64,000 bases of DNA from Kitasatospora sp. NBC_01287. Its GTDB lineage: Bacteria > Actinomycetota > Actinomycetes > Streptomycetales > Streptomycetaceae. This document shows, one piece after another, positions 8,468 to 17,714 of this stretch. The first letter of the stretch is position 1. Each line of letters begins with the position of its first letter. The notes under the pieces are model-generated. The model saw only the letters and a list, made by a program, of their open reading frames with translations. It was not told the DNA's origin and did not search any database. The stretch covers positions 3,820,501 through 3,884,500 of the forward strand of contig NZ_JAPEPB010000001.1 in assembly GCF_026340565.1 (NCBI RefSeq), written 5' to 3'. Both the position numbers and the translations under genes were made by a program.

Positions 8468-8872
8468 TCATTTCTGATCAGGGCCGACGATGACCCAAAC
8501 TCGCTTCCCGATCCCCTCACGCGGCCCGCACCCCCAGGCGAGGGTGAGTTCCTCGACCAGCAGCATCCCGCGCCCCGTCTCGCCGTCGGCAGCGCGGCAG
8601 ACCCGGGGGACCGCACTGCTGGCATCCTCGACCGCGATCCAGAGCTGCTCATGGTCGACCTTGAGCTCGATCCAGATGAGTTGACCGGAGCGCGTCCCGT
8701 GCACGAGAGCGTTGGTGACCAGCTCGGAGACCACCAACTGCCCGACCTCATGGAAGCGCTCTCCACCCTTGACTCCGCGCAGAAGCTCGCCGAGGAGCCG
8801 TCGAGCCCTGGCCGGGGAGTTGGTCCTGCGCGGGAGCCAGCAGGTGTCGGTGGCAACCAGCTCGTCAGCCAT
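8468..8872 (-). CDS. ATP-binding protein, anti-sigma/serine kinase-like (HATPase_c_2)
   Basis: 134 residues, cytosolic. GHKL ATPase features: VSELVTNALVHG (N box with the Mg-binding Asn), VEDASSAVPRV (G1-like) and GRGMLLVEELTLAWG (G2). In Streptomyces these small RsbW-like proteins are numerous and are usually paired with an XRE/DUF397 system; here the XRE and DUF397 genes lie divergently just beyond. Inference: a partner-switching regulatory module. The partner sigma or anti-sigma factor is unknown. Confidence 0.85.
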   Translation of the reverse strand: MADELVATDTCWLPRRTNSPARARRLLGELLRGVKGGERFHEVGQLVVSELVTNALVHGTRSGQLIWIELKVDHEQLWIAVEDASSAVPRVCRAADGETGRGMLLVEELTLAWGCGPREGIGKRVWVIVGPDQK

Positions 8873-9035
8873 GGGAGCGCTCCGGGTGGGTGGTGGGCTT
8901 GCACATCTCTGCCTGCCTCTCTCGGCATTTCCAGGCGGTTCCCCCGGTTACCAGGTTGGCTGGACGGGAAGATTCTGGCCACCCTCCGGCCGGTACCAAC
9001 GGCGCTCAGTGAACAGGCAGTTGAAAGGGTGTTCG

Positions 9036-9872
9036 ATGGAGCTGCACGAGGACGAGGGGAAACTGACCCCGCGCACCATGCTCGGCCGCAGACTGCTCCG
9101 GCTGCGGGAGTCGTCCGGGCTGACCTTGCGGGGGCTGGCGGAGCGGCTCGGTTATCCGCACTCGTACATCAGCCGGGTCGAGCATGGGGATCAGTTGCCA
9201 TCGGAAGCGCTGGCCGATGCGCTGGACACGTACTTCGGGACGCACGCACTGTTCCGGGATCTACTGGAACTCGCGCAGGAGAGTCCGATCCCTGACTACG
9301 GCCGCGTCATCGTCGACGGTGAGAACAGGGCAACTCGCATTCAGGTCTTCACCAGCAGTCTGGTCCCGGGCCTTCTGCAGACGGAGGACTACGCCCGTGC
9401 CCTCTTCCGGGAGTCCATTCCCGGTGCATCGGAGGAGAGGATCACTGCGCATATCGAGACTCGGATGCGGCGAAAGCGGGTCTTCATCAAGGAAGATCCC
9501 CCGTTCTTCTGGGCAATGATGGATGAGGCAGCGTTGCGGCGCCCCGTCGGTGGGCCTCAAGTTATGCGAGGGCAGCTCAAACAGCTTCTCGAACCGCCAG
9601 CGATCCCCCATGTGACCATCCAGGTACTGCCCTTCGCGCAGGGGGCCTACCCGATGCTGGGCGGCAGCCTCATCCTGCTGACCCTCCCAGGCGGAAGCAC
9701 GATCGGATACGTCGAGAGCTTCGCCTCCGGAGAGACAGTGGAACTGCCCAGGAAGATCCTTGAGCTGACCCAGATGTTCGACCTGGCCCGCTCGAAGGCC
9801 CTGCCGCAGGAGGAGTCCCTCGACCTGATCCGCACGTACCTGAAAGAGTACGAGCATGACGACGAGCCCTGA
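9036..9872 (+). CDS. XRE-family regulator with DUF5753 domain
   Basis: 278 residues; the ATG at 9036 has GAAAGGG 6 nt upstream. The N-terminal HTH_31 (about 10-65: LRLRESSGLTLRGLAERLGYPHSYISRVEHG) is followed by the C-terminal DUF5753 domain (about 95-270: VPGLLQTEDYARAL, ERITAHIETRM, HVTIQVLPFAQGAYPMLGG, GYVES). In Streptomyces this family regulates morphogenesis and antibiotic genes and works with a DUF397 protein. The downstream DUF397 gene overlaps it by 17 bp, so the two are translationally coupled. Confidence 0.92.
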   Translation: MELHEDEGKLTPRTMLGRRLLRLRESSGLTLRGLAERLGYPHSYISRVEHGDQLPSEALADALDTYFGTHALFRDLLELAQESPIPDYGRVIVDGENRATRIQVFTSSLVPGLLQTEDYARALFRESIPGASEERITAHIETRMRRKRVFIKEDPPFFWAMMDEAALRRPVGGPQVMRGQLKQLLEPPAIPHVTIQVLPFAQGAYPMLGGSLILLTLPGGSTIGYVESFASGETVELPRKILELTQMFDLARSKALPQEESLDLIRTYLKEYEHDDEP

Positions 9873-10053
9873 TGTCACCTGGCGCAAGAGCACCTACAGC
9901 AACGGCCAGGGCGCCGAGTGCGTTGAGGTCGCCTACGGCGTCCCCGCCATAGCCCCCGTACGTGACAGCAAGGACCCGCACGGCCTTGCGCTCATCTTCC
10001 CCGTTCACGCCTGGGCCGCCTTCGTTGCAGAGGTCAAAGCCGGGCGGCTCTAG
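9856..10053 (+). CDS. DUF397 domain-containing protein
   Basis: 65 residues, the usual size of a single DUF397 module: WRKSTYSNGQGAECVEVA near the N-terminus, then VRDSKDPHG and a closing FVAEVKAGRL. DUF397 proteins are small partners encoded directly after XRE/DUF5753 regulators, as here (17-bp overlap). The molecular role is unsettled; a toxin-antitoxin-like or regulator-modulating function has been proposed for relatives. Confidence 0.9.
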   Translation: MTTSPDVTWRKSTYSNGQGAECVEVAYGVPAIAPVRDSKDPHGLALIFPVHAWAAFVAEVKAGRL

Positions 10054-10174
10054 CCCGCCGCGCCCCGGCCCCACCCCGCGTCATTTGCGCTGATGGCACT
10101 CCCTACGCTTGCGTTGCTCGAACGCGCGCCGCAGTGGTCGCGCGGACGGTCCTCGAACCAGGCACGGAGACAGC

Positions 10175-10939
10175 ATGAGCAGGGTCCAGCTCGAAGAACT
10201 GCGCAGTGTGATCCACCCACCGGGCAAGCTCGACAGCAGGGCGGAGCACTGGGCCGGGCGGCTCTACATGCGCTCTGTCTCGCTGCGGGTGACCCGGTTG
10301 CTGCTCAATACCCGGTGGTCGCCGAACCAGATCACCGGTGTGATGGTGGTGGCCGGGATGCTCTCCGGGGCGGCGCTGCTGATTCCCGGGCTGGGCGGCG
10401 CGGTGCTCTCGGTGGTCTTCATGCAGCTCTACCTGCTGCTGGACTGCGTGGACGGGGAAGTCGCGCGGTGGCGGAAGCAGTTCAGCCCGCTCGGGGTCTA
10501 CCTGGACCGGCTGGGCGCCTACTTGGCGGACGCCGCCGTGATGGTGGGCATGGGCTTCCGGGCGTCCTCGCTGGGGCTCTCCCCCTACCTGGTGGCGGGG
10601 CTGGTGGCGGCGATCGGGGTGCTGCTGCTGAAGGCCTCGTCCGACCTGGTGCACGTGGCGCGCTCGGACAGCGGGCTGGCCAAGGCCACCGACCAGTCGG
10701 TGGTGCCGCGCTCCTCCGGCCTGGCCCGGGTGCGGCGGCTGACCTCGGCCGTGGGCATCCACCGGATCTGCAACGGGATCGAGTGCACCCTGCTGCTGCT
10801 CGTCGCGGCGATCGTCGACACGGCGCGCGGCGACCTGACCGCCACCCGGGTCGTGACCGTCGCGGTCACGGCCGTGGTCTGGGTGCTGGTGCCGGCGCAC
10901 GTCGTGTCGATCGTCTCCTCGTCCCGCCTGAAGAAGTAG
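10175..10939 (+). CDS. CDP-alcohol phosphatidyltransferase family protein with altered active site
   Basis: 254 residues; the ATG at 10175 follows CACGGAGACAGC. A membrane enzyme of phospholipid or inositol-lipid synthesis by family. The signature normally reads D-x2-D-G-x2-A-R-x8-G-x3-D-x3-D. Here DCVDGEVAR (Asp90, Asp93) and GVYLD (Asp111) are present, but the fourth aspartate is Ala115; the next Asp is 4 residues later. Several hydrophobic segments follow. The last aspartate is the proposed catalytic base, so activity or chemistry may differ. It stands alone, convergent with pyrE. Confidence 0.85.
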   Translation: MSRVQLEELRSVIHPPGKLDSRAEHWAGRLYMRSVSLRVTRLLLNTRWSPNQITGVMVVAGMLSGAALLIPGLGGAVLSVVFMQLYLLLDCVDGEVARWRKQFSPLGVYLDRLGAYLADAAVMVGMGFRASSLGLSPYLVAGLVAAIGVLLLKASSDLVHVARSDSGLAKATDQSVVPRSSGLARVRRLTSAVGIHRICNGIECTLLLLVAAIVDTARGDLTATRVVTVAVTAVVWVLVPAHVVSIVSSSRLKK

Positions 10940-10966
10940 GGCCGACGAAGAAGCAGGGCCCGAGGA

Positions 10967-11497
10967 TCAGTTGGCGGCCGCGTCGCGCAGGTGCGCGGCC
11001 GTCAGCAGCGGCAGCAGCGTGATCCCCGCCGCGCCCAGCGCCTCGGCGCCGCCCTGCTCGCGGTCGATGACGCAGAGCGCCTCGCGGACCTCGGCCCCCA
11101 GCGCCCGCAGCTCGGCGGTGGACAGGACGATCTGGCCGCCACTGGTGACCACGTCCTCCACCACCAGCACCCGCCGCCCGGCCACCTCCGCGCCCTCGGC
11201 CAGCCGGCAGGTGCCGTACGGCTTGGCCTGCTTGCGGACGAACGCGCAGGGCAGGCCGGTGTGCCGCCCGAGCGCGGTGACCACCGGGATGCCGCCCATC
11301 TCCAGCCCGGCCAGCACCTCGGTGCCCGGCGGCACCAGCGGGACCAGTTGCTCGGCGATGGCGTCCAGCAGGACGGGGTCGGCCTCGAAGCGGTACTTGT
11401 CGAAGTACTCGGTGGCGGTGCGGCCCGAGCGGAGGGTGAACTCACCGGTGAGGTGAGCGGCGGAGTGGATGCGGCCGGCGAGCTCTGCGGGTGTCAT
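10967..11497 (-). CDS. pyrE: Orotate phosphoribosyltransferase
   Basis: 176 residues. Transfers orotate to PRPP to make OMP in pyrimidine synthesis, in the cytosol. The PRPP-binding motif VLVVEDVVTSGGQ is intact, as is the substrate loop region AFVRKQAKPYGTCRLAEG, where the Lys residues are catalytic in the family. The length is that of the short actinobacterial PyrE. The ATG overlaps the stop of the upstream metallo-hydrolase gene by 4 bp (ATGA), so the two are cotranscribed and coupled. Confidence 0.95.
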   Translation of the reverse strand: MTPAELAGRIHSAAHLTGEFTLRSGRTATEYFDKYRFEADPVLLDAIAEQLVPLVPPGTEVLAGLEMGGIPVVTALGRHTGLPCAFVRKQAKPYGTCRLAEGAEVAGRRVLVVEDVVTSGGQIVLSTAELRALGAEVREALCVIDREQGGAEALGAAGITLLPLLTAAHLRDAAAN

Positions 11498-12243
11498 GGG
11501 CAGCCATTCTCCCAGGTGGCGGCCGCCGTCTCCGGGGCCGGGGGCCGGGACGGCTCCCAGACCGAGCCGTCGTGCGCGAAGAGCACCCGGCGCGGGTCGA
11601 AGGCGAGGAGCCGCTCGACCCAGGGGCGGTGGTCGGGCAGCGGCTGTGCCACGCCCTCGCGGGCGGCCTGGTAGGCCAGTTGGTCCGAGCCGAACTCCGA
11701 GGCGAAGTCGTGGGCCTGGCCTGCCAGGACCACCGTCCCGTCGGACTGGCGGACCACCAGGGACTGGTGGCCGTCGGTGTGCCCGGGGGTGGGGATGATC
11801 CGCACGCCCGGCCAGATCTCCGCCTCGCCGGTGAACTCCCGGTAGACCGCGCCGGGGTAGTCCACCAGTTCCTCGACGGTGTGGCCGCCCCGGCGGGCCG
11901 CGGCCAGTTCCACGGCCTGCACCAGCACCGGTGTGGCGCCCAGCAGCGGGTTGCCGCCGCAGTGGTCGAAGTGCAGGTGGCAGTTGACCACCAGGGAGAT
12001 GTCCGCGAGCGTGACGCCGGCGTCCGCCAGCGCGGCCTCCAACGGGCGCCGCCGGGGCCGGTAGTGGGCCTCGGTCTGCGGGTCGGCGGCACCGATGCCG
12101 GTGTCGAAGAGGATCAGCCCCTCGTCGCGCCGCACGAGGTAGGCGAGGACGGGCTCCACCCGCGGCTGCGGGCCGCCGACCTCCTCGGCGGGTCGTACGA
12201 AGGTGCCCAGGTCGAGTCGGCGCACGGCCGGGTGATCGGTCAT
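11494..12243 (-). CDS. MBL-fold metallo-hydrolase (N-acyl-homoserine lactonase-like)
   Basis: 249 residues from the ATG at 12243; a further in-frame start 54 bp upstream would add non-conserved residues. The zinc motif HLHFDH (HxHxDH) is preceded by ILFDTGIG and followed by PTPGHTDGHQ and a late LFAHDGSVW, the order seen in AiiA/AttM-like lactonases and related hydrolases. The substrate is not predictable from sequence. It is the first gene of a two-gene unit with pyrE (4-bp overlap). Confidence 0.85.
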   Translation of the reverse strand: MTDHPAVRRLDLGTFVRPAEEVGGPQPRVEPVLAYLVRRDEGLILFDTGIGAADPQTEAHYRPRRRPLEAALADAGVTLADISLVVNCHLHFDHCGGNPLLGATPVLVQAVELAAARRGGHTVEELVDYPGAVYREFTGEAEIWPGVRIIPTPGHTDGHQSLVVRQSDGTVVLAGQAHDFASEFGSDQLAYQAAREGVAQPLPDHRPWVERLLAFDPRRVLFAHDGSVWEPSRPPAPETAAATWENGCP

Positions 12244-12428
12244 CCGCCCATCCTGGCAGGCGGCTTCGTGCCGGGCAGGCGAGTCAGCGATCGGCAATCA
12301 GCGCCGGCGCACCAGCGCGTTAGCGCTGCTGTCGAGCCGCTTCAGTTCTGCTAACTGCGCGGTGGCGGCCTCCCGCGCCACAGTGGGCGAGCGGCTCCCG
12401 ATGCCGTCGCTCCCGAGGAGGCTGGTCC

Positions 12429-13148
12429 ATGTCCCCGCTCCACCGTGTCACCGCCTGTGCGGTGGCGCTGCTCGCCGTCGCCGCCCTCGGCGGCTGCCGG
12501 TCCGGCGCCACCACCGGCTCCACCTCCGGCTCCGGCCACGCCGCCGGCGGTGGCGCCACCGGGCCCGGCGCGGCCCCCGGGGCTCCCGGCCCCGCCGCGG
12601 CCCAGCCCGCCGCCCGCTGGGTGATGACGATGCCGGACACCGTCGCCGGACACCCGAAGATCACCCCGAGCGCCGCCCAGCTGAAGCAGATCACCGACTC
12701 CTGGGCCGGCAGCCAGGCCAAGGTGCACGCGGGCGGCCAAGTGGTAGTGGGCGTCTACGACGACCCGGCCGAGGACGCCTGGCTGATCGTCACCGGCGTC
12801 AACGGCAGCGGCTTCGACCCGGCGGCGGTCAGCACGCTCAGCACCGCGCCCGCCGCCACCAGGGACGGGCAGGGCGACGCGGTCACCAACACCTTCAAGA
12901 ACGTCGACCCCGGACCGCACGGCGGCACCGACACCTGCGACGAGCAGCTGGACGAGGCCCGCACGCTCCAGGGCACCATCGCGGCCGAGGACACCACCTG
13001 CTTCTGGATGACCCCGAGCACCTTCGGCGCGATCACCTTCTACAACAAGAAGGACGACAGGATCACCATCCACGACGTGTCGATCACCCCTGACGTGGCC
13101 GGCCCGATCATGCTCTCGGTCCGCGACGACGTCGAGCACCAGGGATAG
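12429..13148 (+). CDS. Secreted lipoprotein of unknown function
   Basis: 239 residues; the ATG at 12429 follows GAGGAGGCTGGTCC. The signal peptide ends in a lipobox (AALGGC, Cys24), so the protein is probably anchored to the outer face of the membrane. A Gly/Ala/Pro/Thr-rich spacer follows to about residue 60, then a globular domain (WVMTMPDTVAGHPKITPSA ... FKNVDPGPHGG ... DTTCFWMTPSTFGAITFY) that I do not recognise as a named family. Two Cys (DTCDE and TTCFW) may form a disulfide. Own promoter; no operon partner. Confidence 0.8.
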   Translation: MSPLHRVTACAVALLAVAALGGCRSGATTGSTSGSGHAAGGGATGPGAAPGAPGPAAAQPAARWVMTMPDTVAGHPKITPSAAQLKQITDSWAGSQAKVHAGGQVVVGVYDDPAEDAWLIVTGVNGSGFDPAAVSTLSTAPAATRDGQGDAVTNTFKNVDPGPHGGTDTCDEQLDEARTLQGTIAAEDTTCFWMTPSTFGAITFYNKKDDRITIHDVSITPDVAGPIMLSVRDDVEHQG

Positions 13149-13191
13149 GGACGGGGCTGGGGACGGAATTAGGGACGGGGACAGCGCGGGC

Positions 13192-14178
13192 TCAGTTGAA
13201 CGGCCCGGACAGGCTCGGCTTGAGCAGGTAGGGCTCCCGCTCCAGCACCCCGAGGTCGTCCACCGCGAGGCTGGCCTCCTGGGTCGCCCGCGCCAGCGCC
13301 GAGACCACCGCCTCCACCACCGGTGACGGCCCGTCGGCGCCGGTGCGGTAGTAGCCGCGCAGTTCCATGAGCCCTGGCACCGGGAGCCCGGTGACGGTCA
13401 GTCCCCAGGCGCCGCGCATCACGGCCGCGCCGGCCGCCTGCACCACGGCCGCGCCGAGCCCGCCGCGCAGCAGGGTCTGGGTGGCCGTCCGGGCGGTCGC
13501 CACGTGGCGGCGCCCGGGGTTCAGGCCGTGCTCGGCGGCCAGCCGCTCGAAGACCCGGCGGACCGCCGAGCCGGGGGCGCCGACGATCCACGGGGCTCCG
13601 GCGAGGTCGGCGAACCCGCTCGGGCCGGGCCACTGCGGGGGGACCACGACGCGGAAGGTGTCGCGCAGCAGCAGCTGGTACACCATGCCGGCCGGGGTCG
13701 GCGGCGCGTCCAGGTCGTAGGCGGGCAGCACGGCGAGGTCGACCTCGCCGTCCCGCAGGCAGTCCAGCTCCGGCTCCTCGGCGCGCAGTTCGCGGACCTC
13801 CGGCTCCAGCAGCGGGTGGCGCTCGGCGAGCAGGACCAGCGCGTGGCAGACCACCGGCAGGTAGGAGGGGACGGCACCGATCACCACGGGACCGGCCACC
13901 GGCGCGCCGATCAGGGCGAGTTCGCGCTCGGCCCGCTCCAGCTCCTCGGCGATCCGCCGCCCCCGCGCGGCCAGTGCCCGCCCGGCGGCGGTGAGTTCGG
14001 AGCGGGCGCCGCGACGGTCGACCAGCGGCACCCGGGCCTCCTGCTCCAGCCGGGCCAACGCCTGCGAGACGGCGGAGGGTGTGACGCCCAGCCGCCGGGC
14101 GGCCGCGGTGATCCCGCCGAAGTCCGCGACGGCGTGCAGCACCAGCAGGCGCTTGGGGTCGAGGTCCATGTCGACCAT
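13192..14178 (-). CDS. LysR-family transcriptional regulator
   Basis: 328 residues. The N-terminal wHTH (about 5-65: RLLVLHAVADFGGITAAARRLGVTPSAVSQALARLE) is followed by a periplasmic-binding-type effector domain (about 90-300: PVVIGAVPSYLPVVCHALVLL, DGEVDLAVLP). It is divergent from the DUF89 gene at 14238, with a 60-bp gap that could hold a shared regulatory site. The effector is unknown. Starts at 14178 or 14169 are equivalent. Confidence 0.9.
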   Translation of the reverse strand: MVDMDLDPKRLLVLHAVADFGGITAAARRLGVTPSAVSQALARLEQEARVPLVDRRGARSELTAAGRALAARGRRIAEELERAERELALIGAPVAGPVVIGAVPSYLPVVCHALVLLAERHPLLEPEVRELRAEEPELDCLRDGEVDLAVLPAYDLDAPPTPAGMVYQLLLRDTFRVVVPPQWPGPSGFADLAGAPWIVGAPGSAVRRVFERLAAEHGLNPGRRHVATARTATQTLLRGGLGAAVVQAAGAAVMRGAWGLTVTGLPVPGLMELRGYYRTGADGPSPVVEAVVSALARATQEASLAVDDLGVLEREPYLLKPSLSGPFN

Positions 14179-14237
14179 CAGACCGGGCGGCGGCGCGCTC
14201 GCGCAACTGTCCGGGGGTCCGGCCGTAGAGTTCAGCG

Positions 14238-15548
14238 GTGACGAGTCCGACGAGCCCGAACCGCCCGACGAGCGGGACCGGCCTGACGAGCGAGACCATC
14301 AGCAGCGGCGAGCCGGGCTCCTTCCCGTGGAGCGTCTTCCACCGGCGGCACCCGGAGCTGGTGCGCCAACTGCTCGACGCGTTGCCCTACGGGCCGGCCG
14401 AACGGGCCGCCGTGGCATCCCTGCTGACGGAGAGCACCAGCGGCGCGGGGCTGGCGCCGCTACCGCCCGAGGCGGCCGACGCCGAGCGGTGGCGGTCCTG
14501 GGGCGCGGAGCGCTGGTACGGCAGGCCCTGGGCCGAGGTGCCGTTCCTGTGGGCCGAGAGCTACTTCTACCGGCGGCTGCTGGAGGCCACCGGCTACTTC
14601 CGGCCCGGGGCCTGGCAGGGCATCGACCCGTTCGGCCCGGTCAAGGCGGCCGAGTTGGCCGGCCCCGAGGTGACGGCGGAGCTGGCGGCACTGGACGAAC
14701 TGCCCGCGCTGGAGCCGGAGCGGCGTGAACGGGCGTTGCTGCGCTCGGCGCTCTGGGGCAACCGCGCGGACCTGAGCTTCCGGCTCACCGCAGGGGCGGA
14801 CGGCGGCACGGACGGCGGCGACGGCGGCACGGACAGCGACGGCGGCACGGACGGCGGCGGCGGCACGGGCCGTGAACCGCTCGTCGACGAGAGCGCACTC
14901 CTCCGGTCGGCGCTGGCCGTCGCCCCCCGTCCACGGGTGAGCTACGTCGCGGACAACGCCGGGCGCGAGCTGCTGCCCGACCTGGTGCTGATCGAGCACC
15001 TGCTGGGGTCCGGGGTCGCCGAGGTGCTCCTGCACGTCAAGCCCTACCCCTACTACGTCTCGGACGCGACCACCGCCGACGTGCTCGCCGCGCTGGACCG
15101 GCTGCTCCGCGCCGGGAGCGCGCAGGCCGAGCGGATCGGCGGCCGGCTCCGGGCGGCGCTGAGCGACGGGCGGCTCGTCCTCCACACCCACCCGTTCTTC
15201 AGCGCGCCGCTACCCTTCGAGGAGTTGCCCACCGACCTGCGCGCGGTGTTCGCCGCGGCGACCGTGACCATCGTCAAGGGCGACCTCAACTACCGCCGCC
15301 TGGTGGGCGACCGGCGGTGGCCGCCGACCACGCCGTTCGCCGCGCGGGTGGCGCACTTCCCCGGCCCGGTGGCCGCGCTGCGCACGCTGAAGTCGGAGGT
15401 GGTGGTCGGCCTCGACGCCGCGACCGTCAACCGGCTGGACGCCACCGGCGAGGGCTGGCGCACCAGCGGGACGTACGCGGTCTTGCAGGTGGCGGGCGTG
15501 ACGGGCACGGCGGGCACGGTACGCGCGGCGGGCGCGGCGGGCGCCTAG
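14238..15548 (+). CDS. DUF89 / damage-control phosphatase ARMT1 family protein
   Basis: 436 residues from a GTG at 14238. Typical DUF89 landmarks: PFLWAESYFYRRLLEATGYF near the N-terminus, SYVADNAGRELLPDLVLIEHLL with the metal-binding Asp-Asn, VLLHVKPYPYYVSD, and VTIVKGDLNYRRLVGD near the end. Family members are metal-dependent phosphatases that remove damaged sugar or nucleotide phosphates. A Gly/Asp/Thr low-complexity insert (about 188-212, GGTDGGDGG-like) interrupts the middle and looks like a repeat expansion. The 3' end overlaps the convergent prepilin peptidase gene by 4 bp. Confidence 0.88.
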   Translation: MTSPTSPNRPTSGTGLTSETISSGEPGSFPWSVFHRRHPELVRQLLDALPYGPAERAAVASLLTESTSGAGLAPLPPEAADAERWRSWGAERWYGRPWAEVPFLWAESYFYRRLLEATGYFRPGAWQGIDPFGPVKAAELAGPEVTAELAALDELPALEPERRERALLRSALWGNRADLSFRLTAGADGGTDGGDGGTDSDGGTDGGGGTGREPLVDESALLRSALAVAPRPRVSYVADNAGRELLPDLVLIEHLLGSGVAEVLLHVKPYPYYVSDATTADVLAALDRLLRAGSAQAERIGGRLRAALSDGRLVLHTHPFFSAPLPFEELPTDLRAVFAAATVTIVKGDLNYRRLVGDRRWPPTTPFAARVAHFPGPVAALRTLKSEVVVGLDAATVNRLDATGEGWRTSGTYAVLQVAGVTGTAGTVRAAGAAGA

Positions 15549-16237
15549 CGCGTCGCCAGCACCGCGAGCAGCGCGCCCAGCAGCATGCAGGGCCCGAACG
15601 GGAGCGGGTCGCTCGCCCTGGCCCGCCGGGTGAGCAGGAGCAGCAGGCCCCAGCCCGCCGCCAGCAGGAAGCCGGCGAAGGCGCCGTCGAAGACGGTGCG
15701 CCAGCCGTACCAGGCGAGCAGCGCGCCCAGGGTGAGGGCGAGTTTGGCATCGCCCAGGCCCATCGGGCCGAGCATCGCCAGCGCGCCGTAGACGAGGCCC
15801 AGCGCGGCCGCGCCGGCCAGGCAGCGCAGCAGCACGTCGGGGCGGTCGAAGCCGCCGAGCGCGAGCAGCGCCGCCGTGCCGAGGCCGAGCGGCAGGGTGA
15901 GCGCGTCCGGCAGCCGGTGCACGGCGGCGTCCACGAAGGCGAGCACCACGGCGAAGAGCGCGATCCAGCCCAGCACCGGGCCGACCGGCCAGGCCGCTGC
16001 CGCGCCGACCGCCACGCCCGCGCCGACGGCGGCCAGTTCGACCGCGAGCGGCGGGGGCCCCAGCCAGGCCGCGCACTCCGGGCAGCGCCCGGTCGGCGGC
16101 AGCCACCACGAGACCCGCCCGCACTGCCCGCACCCGGCGAGCGGGGCGCCGGCCGGGACGGCGTAGCGGGTGGCGGCAGCCCGCAGCCCGGGTGCGGTGG
16201 CGGCACCGGCGAGCGCTCCGACGATCAGTTGGATCAC
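15545..16237 (-). CDS. A24-family prepilin peptidase
   Basis: 230 residues from a GTG at 16237 with GGAGCACC upstream. An N-terminal cytoplasmic zinc-ribbon-like region has CGQCG and CPEC, the two pairs of classical prepilin peptidases. It is followed by several membrane helices with the two catalytic aspartates, AFVDAAVHRLPD and MGLGDAKLA (the GxGD-type site). It would cleave type IV-like prepilins at the membrane. No pilin or secretion genes adjoin it, so its substrates must be elsewhere. Confidence 0.9.
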   Translation of the reverse strand: MIQLIVGALAGAATAPGLRAAATRYAVPAGAPLAGCGQCGRVSWWLPPTGRCPECAAWLGPPPLAVELAAVGAGVAVGAAAAWPVGPVLGWIALFAVVLAFVDAAVHRLPDALTLPLGLGTAALLALGGFDRPDVLLRCLAGAAALGLVYGALAMLGPMGLGDAKLALTLGALLAWYGWRTVFDGAFAGFLLAAGWGLLLLLTRRARASDPLPFGPCMLLGALLAVLATR

Positions 16238-16499
16238 ACCGGTGCTCCTCCCCGCCGGGCGGCCCGGCTAAGCCCGGCGGGGTCGCGCGGCGAGGGCGCA
16301 CGGCAAGGGCGCACGGCGGGGCCCCGCGCACCGATCGCCCGCGCGGCACCGCGCGATCCCGCGCCGCCCCCGCTGCCCCGCGCCGCCCCCGCCGTCGTGG
16401 CTCCCGCCAGGCGCTCGCGGCCCGGCGGCCCGCACCTTTGGCGGATCACGTGGCCAAGAACACGCCCGGGCGCTCGGAGCCGCCCCGTAAAGTGACCGC

Positions 16500-17714
16500 A
16501 TGCAGGTCATCCAGTCCAGCAAGCTCGCCAATGTCTGCTACGACATCCGTGGCCCGGTGCTCGACGAGGCGATGCGGCTGGAGGACCAGGGGCATCGCAT
16601 CCTCAAGCTGAACACCGGCAACCCGGCCGCCTTCGGCTTCGAGGCGCCGCCGGAGATCCTTCAGGACATCCTGCGCAACCTCTCCTCCGCACACGGCTAC
16701 GGCGACTCCAAGGGTCTGCTCGCGGCCCGCCGCGCGGTGGTCATGCAGTACGAGGAGCGCGGGCTGCACGGCCTGAGCGTGGAGGACGTCTTCCTCGGCA
16801 ACGGCGTCTCCGAGCTGATCCAGCTCGCGATGACCGCGCTGCTCGACGACGGCGACGAGGTGCTGGTCCCGGCGCCCGACTACCCGCTGTGGACCGCCTC
16901 GGTCAGCCTGGCCGGCGGCACCGCCGTGCACTACCGCTGCGACGAGCTCTCCGAGTGGTACCCGGACCTGGCGGACATCGAGTCCAAGGTCACCGACCGG
17001 ACCAGGGCCATCGTGGTGATCAACCCCAACAACCCCACCGGCGCGGTCTATCCGCAGGAGGTGCTGGAGGGGATCGTGGAGATCGCCCGGCGGCACCAGC
17101 TGGTGATCTACGCGGACGAGATCTACGACAAGATCCTCTATGACGACGCGGTGCACGTGCCGCTGGCCACGCTGGCCCCCGACCTGTTCTGCGTCACCTT
17201 CAACGGGATGTCCAAGGCCTACCGGGTGGCCGGCTTCCGCTCCGGCTGGATGGTGCTCTCCGGCGACCGGCACCGCGCGCGCAGCTACATCGAGGGCCTG
17301 GGTGTGCTGGCCAGCATGCGGCTGTGCGCCAACATGCCCGCGCAGCACGCGGTGGCGGCGGCGCTCGGCGGCCGGCAGTCGATCAAGGACCTGATCCTGC
17401 CCGGCGGGCGGCTGCTGGAGTCCCGGGACGCCGCCTACCGGCTGCTCAACGAGATCCCCGGGGTCAGCTGCGTGAAGCCCAAGGGAGCGCTCTACGCCTT
17501 CCCGCGGCTGGACCCCTCGGTCTACAAGATCAAGGACGACGCCCAGATGGTGCTCGACCTGCTGCGCGCGCAGCGGATCCTGATCGTCCAGGGCACCGGC
17601 TTCAACTGGCCCGAGCCGGACCACTTCCGCCTGGTCACGCTGCCCCGTCCGGAGGAGATCGAGGACGCGGTGACGAGGATCGGCGACTTCCTCGCGGGGT
17701 ACGTGCAGCCCTGA
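16500..17714 (+). CDS. PLP-dependent aminotransferase (alanine-synthesising, AlaA-like)
   Basis: 404 residues. Fold-type I aminotransferase: substrate loop LNTGNPAAFGFEAP, PNNPTGAVY, IYADEIYDKILYD and the lysine motif FNGMSKAYRVAGFRSGWM, in which the Lys binds PLP. The Arg near the end (HFRLVTLP) binds the substrate carboxylate. The sequence order resembles E. coli AlaA (YfbQ), so glutamate-pyruvate transamination is inferred. Single gene; its stop codon overlaps the first of three 18-bp repeats. Confidence 0.88.
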   Translation: MQVIQSSKLANVCYDIRGPVLDEAMRLEDQGHRILKLNTGNPAAFGFEAPPEILQDILRNLSSAHGYGDSKGLLAARRAVVMQYEERGLHGLSVEDVFLGNGVSELIQLAMTALLDDGDEVLVPAPDYPLWTASVSLAGGTAVHYRCDELSEWYPDLADIESKVTDRTRAIVVINPNNPTGAVYPQEVLEGIVEIARRHQLVIYADEIYDKILYDDAVHVPLATLAPDLFCVTFNGMSKAYRVAGFRSGWMVLSGDRHRARSYIEGLGVLASMRLCANMPAQHAVAAALGGRQSIKDLILPGGRLLESRDAAYRLLNEIPGVSCVKPKGALYAFPRLDPSVYKIKDDAQMVLDLLRAQRILIVQGTGFNWPEPDHFRLVTLPRPEEIEDAVTRIGDFLAGYVQP

